A DNA stretch of 28,208 bases from JAYREN01 sp041908845 (GTDB taxonomy: Bacteria > Acidobacteriota > Holophagae > Holophagales > Holophagaceae): positions 1 to 28,208 of the forward strand of contig JAYREN010000019.1 of assembly GCA_041908845.1 (NCBI GenBank), given 5' to 3'. The notes beneath the pieces are model-generated. The model had not been told where the DNA came from. It did not search any database and saw only the letters and a program-made list of their open reading frames with translations. Positions 22,993 through 28,208 of the stretch are shown in pieces (the stretch's first letter is position 1; each line of letters begins with the position of its first letter). The position numbers and the translations under genes were made by a program.

Positions 22993-25773
22993 ATGCCCTC
23001 CCCCTACCACCCAGGCCAGCGTTGGATCAGCACCTCGGAACCCGAGCTGGGCCTGGGGGTGGTGGAGGCCGTATCCCAGCGCACGCTCATGGTCCACTTC
23101 GGGGCCAGCGGCGAGCGGCGACAGTACGGGCTGGCCCATCCCCCCTTGCAGCGCGTGCGTTTCCGGGCCGAGGATCGGATCCAGGACCGGCAGGGGAGAA
23201 CCCTGGTGGTGCAGGGCGTTCAGGAGGTCGATGGCTTGGTCGTGTATTCAGGGCCCGGCTGGGAATTGGCGGAGGCGGACCTGAGCGACGGCCTCACCTT
23301 CGACACCCCCGAGGCTCGACTGCGGGGAGGTCACTTCGATCCGCCCAGCGCCTTCGATCTCCGAGTGACCGCCCTCAACCGCCAGTACCGCCGCCGCCTT
23401 TCCCCGGTGCGGGGGTTCGTGGGCGGACGCGTCGCCCTGATACCGCACCAGCTCGGCATCGCGGCCGAAGTGACCGAGCGTCTCGCGCCCCGAGTGCTGC
23501 TGGCCGATGAAGTGGGCCTGGGCAAGACCATCGAGGCCTGCCTCATCCTCCATCGCCTCCTGGCCACGGGCCGCGTGCAGCGGGTGCTGATCCTGGTGCC
23601 CGAATCCCTGGTCCACCAGTGGTTCGTGGAGCTGCTGAGACGCTTCAACCTCTGGTTCGCCCTCCTCGACGAGGCCCGCTGCGCGGGGCCCGAGAACCCC
23701 TTCATGGAGGACCAGCTCATCCTCTGCAGCCTGGATCTGGTGGCGGGCAATCCCGCGCGCCTGGAGCAGGCCGTGGCCGCGGGATGGGACCTGCTGGTGG
23801 TGGACGAGGCTCATCACCTGGGCTGGTCGCTGGAGGCCATCAGTCAGGAATATGCCGCCGTGGAGGCCCTGGGCGCCCAGACCCCAGGCCTGCTGCTGCT
23901 CACGGCCACGCCCGAGCAACTGGGCATGGCGGGACACTTCGCCCGCCTGCGCCTGCTGGACCCGGACCGCTACGCCGCCCTCGACGCATTCCTCGCGGAG
24001 GCCGATCACTACCGGGACATCGCCCGCATCGCCGATCGCCTGCTGGAAGGAAAACCCCTCACGGACGAACACATCGCGCGCCTCGCCGAACTCCTTTCCA
24101 GGCCCAAGGATGATCTCCGCCAAACATTGAACAACGGCCGCGAAACCACCCGCCAGATACTCATCGGTGAGCTAGTGGATCGTCACGGCACGGGGCGCAT
24201 GATGTTCCGCAATACCCGCGCCACCATCCAGGGCTTCCCTCCGCGCCTCGCGCATCTGGTGCCCCTGACCGCACCCGGCGCCGCCCTGCGTTCATTGGCG
24301 AAAGAGTGGGACACCGATGAAGGGGCCGCGTGGCGCCCGGATCTCGCCGAGGACGTTCGCGTGCGTTGGCTGGCAGAACTCCTGGTCGCCCTGGGCGAGG
24401 CCAAGGTGCTGGTCATCTGTCGCACGCGCCTGAAGGCCGAGGCTCTGGAGGCCGCCCTTCGCCAGCGCCTCACCCTCAAGATGGCCCTCTTCCATGAGGG
24501 ACTCTCCCTGGTGCAGCGGGACCGCGGCGCGGCCTGGTTTGCGGAGGAGCGAGGAGCGCGGCTCCTGATCTGCTCCGAGATCGGCAGCGAGGGGCGCAAC
24601 TTCCAGAGCGCCCATCATCTCGTGCTCTTCGATCTGCCTAAGGATCCCGCCCTGTTGGAGCAGCGCATCGGCCGCCTGGATCGCATCGGCCAACAGGCGG
24701 ATATCCAGATCCACGTGCCCTTTGTCATCGGCAGCCCCCAGGAAGTGCTTGCCCGCTGGTACCACGAGGGCCTGAACGCCTTCGAGGCCCAGGTGCAGGG
24801 CACGGGCGAACTGCGGACGCTCTTCGGTGAGCGCCTCCAGGCCCTGGCCCAGAATCCCCGCTCCGCCGACCTCGAAGAACTGATCGCCGATACCCGTGCG
24901 GCTCAGCATCACATTCGCGAGCGGCTGGCCCAGGGCCACGACCGGCTGCTGGAGCTCAATGCCTGCCCATCGGAGCGCGTGGCCGCCCTGGTTCGGGAGA
25001 TCCAGGCCCAGGATGGCGATCCCGCCCTGGAGGATTTCCTCCTGGCCGCGCTCGAGCAAGCCTCCATCCAGGTGGAGGAGATCGCCCCCCGCACCTACAA
25101 CCTGGGTTCGGCCGGAGTGTTGGAGGACGCCTTCCCCGGCCTTCCCCCGGGCGGCCTCACCGTGACCTGCGATCGCGCCCGGGCCCTGGCCCGGGAGGAT
25201 CTCCAGTTCCTCACCTGGGATCATCCCCTGGCCACAGGCGCCCTGGATCTGATCCTGGGCTCCGAGAAGGGCAACAGCTGCTTCGCCCGCTGGCCCGACA
25301 CCGTTTCGGCGCTGTACCTGGAAGCGGTGTACGTAATCGAAGTGGTCGCGCCCCCGCACCTCCACGCCGACCGTTTCCTGCCGCCGACGCCCATCCGGGT
25401 GCTGGTGGATCATCAGCGCCAGGATCTGAGCCTCGCGCTGCCTCGGGCGGCCTATGCGGGCGCCCTGCAGGAGACCGCCGCGACGGCCCTGCTGGACCAG
25501 CCCGGCTTCCGGGAGACTCTGCTGCCCCGCATGATCGCCACCGCCCAGTCCTTCGCCCGCCAGAAGCTGCCCGAGCGCATCGCCCGCGCCCGCAAGGCCA
25601 TGGCCGCCCGGCTCGGCCCCGAACAGGCGCGCCTGGAAGCCCTTCAGAGCATCAACCCCGCCGTCCGCCCCAAGGAGATCACCCTCCTGGCCCGCCAGCG
25701 CGAGGAGCTGGATCAGCACCTCGCCAAGGCCCGCCTGAGACTGGATGGCCTGCGGCTCATCCAGAGGGGGTAA
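22993..25773 (+). CDS. rapA: RapA-like SNF2-family RNA polymerase-associated ATPase
   Basis: A 926-aa Swi2/Snf2 ATPase; E. coli RapA (968 aa) binds RNA polymerase and helps recycle it after termination. The N-terminal part (1-110) has the small beta-barrel character of the RapA NTD (HPGQRWISTSEPELGLGVV, a Tudor-like opening). The ATPase core shows Walker A in LADEVGLGKTIEA (170-182, K178), LVPESLVHQW and the DEAH box at 271-274. In the second lobe, ICSEIGSEGRNFQSAHHLVLFDLP and QRIGRLDRIGQ supply motifs V and VI. The C-terminal third follows the RapA layout with a long charged helix at the end. It follows cobT by 15 nt and its last 17 bp overlap a convergent gene. Confidence 0.93.
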   Translation: MPSPYHPGQRWISTSEPELGLGVVEAVSQRTLMVHFGASGERRQYGLAHPPLQRVRFRAEDRIQDRQGRTLVVQGVQEVDGLVVYSGPGWELAEADLSDGLTFDTPEARLRGGHFDPPSAFDLRVTALNRQYRRRLSPVRGFVGGRVALIPHQLGIAAEVTERLAPRVLLADEVGLGKTIEACLILHRLLATGRVQRVLILVPESLVHQWFVELLRRFNLWFALLDEARCAGPENPFMEDQLILCSLDLVAGNPARLEQAVAAGWDLLVVDEAHHLGWSLEAISQEYAAVEALGAQTPGLLLLTATPEQLGMAGHFARLRLLDPDRYAALDAFLAEADHYRDIARIADRLLEGKPLTDEHIARLAELLSRPKDDLRQTLNNGRETTRQILIGELVDRHGTGRMMFRNTRATIQGFPPRLAHLVPLTAPGAALRSLAKEWDTDEGAAWRPDLAEDVRVRWLAELLVALGEAKVLVICRTRLKAEALEAALRQRLTLKMALFHEGLSLVQRDRGAAWFAEERGARLLICSEIGSEGRNFQSAHHLVLFDLPKDPALLEQRIGRLDRIGQQADIQIHVPFVIGSPQEVLARWYHEGLNAFEAQVQGTGELRTLFGERLQALAQNPRSADLEELIADTRAAQHHIRERLAQGHDRLLELNACPSERVAALVREIQAQDGDPALEDFLLAALEQASIQVEEIAPRTYNLGSAGVLEDAFPGLPPGGLTVTCDRARALAREDLQFLTWDHPLATGALDLILGSEKGNSCFARWPDTVSALYLEAVYVIEVVAPPHLHADRFLPPTPIRVLVDHQRQDLSLALPRAAYAGALQETAATALLDQPGFRETLLPRMIATAQSFARQKLPERIARARKAMAARLGPEQARLEALQSINPAVRPKEITLLARQREELDQHLAKARLRLDGLRLIQRG

Positions 25774-27247
25774 GGTCAAGCTCATCCTTGCGCCTCGGCA
25801 ACAGGCCCGGATCAATCACCAGGACGTGGTACATGCCGTTCAAGTTCGCGATCATGTCGCGGATGAATTCCGTCATCGCCTCGGGACAGTAGCCACCGGT
25901 GTGCAGATCCTTCATCTCCCGCTTGAGGGCCAGATCGAGGGCCTCTTCGGCAGATTTGTAGAGGCAAATTCCCCCGAAGACATTCCAGTGGCGGCTCTTG
26001 TCGCTCCCGTCCTCCTTGTTCCCGGGAAGCAGGAAATTGTCCAGGGCCAGGGATCGCGGGAGTTTTTCCCGTGGGATGGATTTGATCCAGGCGAAGGGAA
26101 TGCGGATGGCCTCATCGAGAAGCCCCACGGCCCGCTTCTTGTCTCCGCCCTTGATGCGAAGCGCTTCCCGAAACAGCAGCACCATGGGCAGGTTGTGATT
26201 CTCCACGCCAAGGTCCCCATGCTTTCGACTGGTACGAGCAACGGCCCGCAGGTACCGAGCATCGTGCTGGGCATAGTTCAGGAGCTGGAGAAAGTCCTCG
26301 GCTCGGGTTGAAGTCTTGTAGTACTGCCACTCCGCACGTTCCAGATAGTTCTGGAGATGGGTGAGATTGCGGGGCGGACTCAAGGATTCAAGACGGTAGT
26401 CGAGACCCAAGTCTGCTTTCAGGTACCCCTCCATGACCTGGAGGATTTCCTGCCACGTGGCCTTGCCTCCTCGGTATCGCTCGAACAATTCGGATGAAAG
26501 AAGCTCGCGCAGATGATCCCGGAATTGGAGCAACTGCATCGGCTTTTCCATGGATGGCGTCGCCCTGAGGGTTTCAGCGTCTTCCACCAGGGCCATCAAC
26601 TCGAGCAGGAGCTCATAGTGAGCCTCTGTCTTCAGGAGCATCTGGCACCGGGCCGACTTCTCCCGCGCATGGGCTGATTCCCTGGGGAGAAGTCCAGATT
26701 CTCGTTTTCGGTAGGCCTCCTGAAGACGCACCGATTCGTTGTAGATCTGCTGCTGAAGGGATTGGGCGTAACCCCGAGCGCCCTCGGTTGAGGGCTGCTC
26801 TCCTATCCCATCGAAGAAGGGCACCGCGTTTGGTGCGGGCAGTGCCCAAAGAGGCCTGGACCTATACGTGCCCGCGGCCTCGTATCGATAGAGCTCTCGA
26901 GGACGCGGGAAAGGGATGCCCGCCTGACGTGCGGCCTCCTCGGCTCTGTAAGGATCGGGCTCGACGATCAGGGTTCGCAGGAGGGTGACATCCTCGGGAT
27001 CCAGGAGCCCGTTCTGATTGAGATCGATGCGCTGGGCGAAGGCGTCGGAGAAGGCAAATGGATCCTTCAAAAATTCATCAAGCAGCTTCTCATCGCCCAA
27101 ACCCCACTGATGATCGCCATCCAGGTCACCAAGCATGACCAGTGTAGAACTGACTTCCACTCGGTATACGGGAATGAGCTTGCGGTACCCATAGAAACCG
27201 ATAGGTAGCAGAAGAACAGCAATGCCCCATTTGGCCCAGCGCTTCAT
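25757..27247 (-). CDS. Membrane-anchored EF-hand (dockerin-like) protein
   Basis: A 496-aa protein with an N-terminal membrane helix or uncleaved signal (about 6-24) and a large extracytoplasmic part. Residues 38-92 hold two calcium-loop-like motifs: DLDGDHQWGLGD (41-52) and DLNQNGLLDPED (75-86). Both have Asp/Asn at loop positions 1, 3 and 5 and an acidic residue at 12, as in EF-hand or dockerin pairs. The remaining 400 residues are mainly helical and charged; I do not recognise them. The start at 27247 has GGAG 7 nt upstream. The stop lies inside the 3' end of the rapA-like gene. Upstream it diverges from the riboswitch-TonB receptor unit. Confidence 0.75.
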   Translation of the reverse strand: MKRWAKWGIAVLLLPIGFYGYRKLIPVYRVEVSSTLVMLGDLDGDHQWGLGDEKLLDEFLKDPFAFSDAFAQRIDLNQNGLLDPEDVTLLRTLIVEPDPYRAEEAARQAGIPFPRPRELYRYEAAGTYRSRPLWALPAPNAVPFFDGIGEQPSTEGARGYAQSLQQQIYNESVRLQEAYRKRESGLLPRESAHAREKSARCQMLLKTEAHYELLLELMALVEDAETLRATPSMEKPMQLLQFRDHLRELLSSELFERYRGGKATWQEILQVMEGYLKADLGLDYRLESLSPPRNLTHLQNYLERAEWQYYKTSTRAEDFLQLLNYAQHDARYLRAVARTSRKHGDLGVENHNLPMVLLFREALRIKGGDKKRAVGLLDEAIRIPFAWIKSIPREKLPRSLALDNFLLPGNKEDGSDKSRHWNVFGGICLYKSAEEALDLALKREMKDLHTGGYCPEAMTEFIRDMIANLNGMYHVLVIDPGLLPRRKDELDLTPSG

Positions 27248-27414
27248 CGTTTCTCCGGGAAGGAAATCCCAGATTATCCAGGAGGGCTGGAACAAGGATG
27301 GAATCGCTACGCCCTGTGGTCGATCTCCGCGCGATGCGACAGGTCGAAATATCGCGACCTGCGACAAGAAACTTGCCATAGGGCCTTGCCCCATGGGAAT
27401 CTGAAAGAACAATT

Positions 27415-27621
27415 TTCGTGCTGGATGCACGGGAAGCAGGTGTGAATCCTGCGCTGCCCCGCAACGGTGTGCGCCTCGTTTCTAGGCTTTTCAGGAACGG
27501 GAGACTTTGCCGGGACCACTGGAGCGCGGCTTCGGGAAGGTTTCCGGGAATCCTGCAAGGGATTCGTCGTGCGCGAGCCCGGAGACCGGTCTGGCATTAC
27601 CCCAACCGCCGAGGGAGCGGT
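27415..27621 (+). promoter_or_regulatory. Cobalamin riboswitch controlling TonB-dependent receptor
   Basis: A second B12 riboswitch. The core is CGGGAAGCAGGTGTGAATCC followed by GCTGCCCCGCAACGGTGTG (about 27430-27471), then GGACCACTGG, CGGGAAGG and GCGAGCCCGGAGACCGG (about 27573-27589). A 5-bp hairpin with loop CGAGGGA (27605-27621) follows, matching in shape the hairpin after the cobT riboswitch. The helix next to GGTG is short, as usual, unlike the cobT copy. About 53 nt separate it from the GGAGG of the receptor gene. The stretch 27248-27414 holds no gene; a 7-bp hairpin lies at 27340-27361. Confidence 0.93.
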
Positions 27622-27684
27622 GCCGGGACCAGAGCCTCGCGTTCTCGTCCTCGTCCATCCCCGGCCCATGCGTGGAGGCATGCG

Positions 27685-28208
27685 ATGGGCATCACCCGAA
27701 TCACCCTGTTCCTGGCCCTGGGCGCCGCCTTGAATGCCGCCGAGGCGTCGCCTGATCCTCTGGAGAAGCCCAAGCCTAAGAGCGAAGCGGGCGCCACCGT
27801 CACGGTGACGGCCGAGGCCACCAGCATCGAGATCGTGAAGACGCCGAACCCAGTGAAGGTCATCACCCAGGAAGTGCTGGAGCGCGAGAATCCCCGCAAT
27901 CTCTCGGAACTCCTGGCATCTATTTTCCCGGGCCAGATCAACGCCAACGGCGGTGTCGGGACCATATCCAGCTTTCAACTCGGGGGCGCCCGATCCCAGG
28001 ATGTGGTGGTCACCCTCGACGGTATCCGGCTCTCGGACCCCACCGGCTTCGGGTCGGTGAGCCCCAGTTCCGTGGGCATGATCGGCATCGAGCGGGTGGA
28101 GGTGCAACAGGGGCCATGCTCGAGTCGCTTCGGCGCGGAATCCATGGGCGGAGTGGTGGCCCTCTACACCAACCAGGCAGCTCCGATGGGCTTGGCTGGC
28201 GAAGTGGC
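27685..28208 (+). CDS. TonB-dependent receptor (BtuB-like), partial
   Basis: The gene runs off the window; 174 codons are present. Signal peptide MGITRITLFLALGAALNAAEA, a TonB-box-like ATVTVTA (37-43), and a plug domain (about 52-162) with VKVITQEVLERENPRNLSELL, FQLGGARSQDVVVTLDGIRL, and IERVEVQQGPCSSRFGAESM plus GGVVAL. Such receptors import cobamides or siderophores through the outer membrane using TonB energy. The cobalamin riboswitch upstream makes cobamide (BtuB role) the likely substrate. GGAGG lies 6 nt before the ATG. The barrel domain is outside the window. Confidence 0.9.
   Translation, partial: MGITRITLFLALGAALNAAEASPDPLEKPKPKSEAGATVTVTAEATSIEIVKTPNPVKVITQEVLERENPRNLSELLASIFPGQINANGGVGTISSFQLGGARSQDVVVTLDGIRLSDPTGFGSVSPSSVGMIGIERVEVQQGPCSSRFGAESMGGVVALYTNQAAPMGLAGEV

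Noticed and set aside
24292..25815. 507-codon minus-strand open frame opposite rapA
   Set aside because: It mirrors rapA codons, has no recognisable domain, and rapA itself is clearly coding.
27307..28107. 266-codon minus-strand open frame
   Set aside because: It runs antisense through the second cobalamin riboswitch and the TonB receptor start, both of which are well supported.

Overview
The window is GC-rich, gene-dense chromosomal DNA from a Gram-negative (diderm) bacterium. The diderm call rests on apolipoprotein N-acyltransferase, a TonB-dependent receptor, a lipobox lipoprotein and a SPOR-domain protein. Gene content and protein style suggest Acidobacteriota, class Holophagae (Geothrix/Holophaga-like). 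That placement is an inference from memory and was not tested by a search. Most genes are housekeeping. No phage, CRISPR array, complete insertion sequence, rRNA or tRNA was seen.

Layout: ftsZ (4-1230) converges on a small PqqD-like gene and an OPT-family oligopeptide transporter (1351-3933, minus). A plus-strand block follows: a SpoU-type RNA methyltransferase, an Ig-like/SPOR protein, lnt, maf, cobS and a CobC-like phosphatase (4066-8886). Several of these overlap by ATGA. An unknown 179-aa gene and a roughly 520-bp repeat-bearing gap come next. A minus-strand operon (13570 back to 10062) encodes a ThiE/TenI-like protein, an MscS channel with a cyclic-nucleotide-binding domain, a small unknown protein and RlmN. 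It diverges from an Rrf2-family regulator. Between that regulator and a convergent CpdB/UshA-like nucleotidase lies a 149-bp inverted-repeat element. Further on are a 153-aa conserved protein, a DUF4382-like lipoprotein, a ThiF/MoeB-like E1 enzyme with an 80-aa partner and RdgB, a LysO-like exporter and an unknown minus-strand gene. The last section has two cobalamin riboswitches. One precedes cobT and a RapA-like ATPase; the other precedes a TonB-dependent receptor that runs off the window end. Between them is a convergent EF-hand protein.

Cobamide is the strongest functional theme. cobS and cobC sit in the lnt-maf cluster, cobT is under its own riboswitch, and a probable cobamide receptor is under a second one. 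Together they suggest uptake or salvage plus nucleotide-loop assembly. RapA is 15 nt behind cobT, so it may share cobalamin control.

The most unusual non-coding content is (a) the 149-bp MITE-like element at 14207-14355, whose two ends each complete the TAG stop codon of a flanking convergent gene, and (b) three different intergenic inverted repeats (1258-1361, 9662-10046, 21470-21636) whose arms are built from degenerate 9- or 10-nt units.
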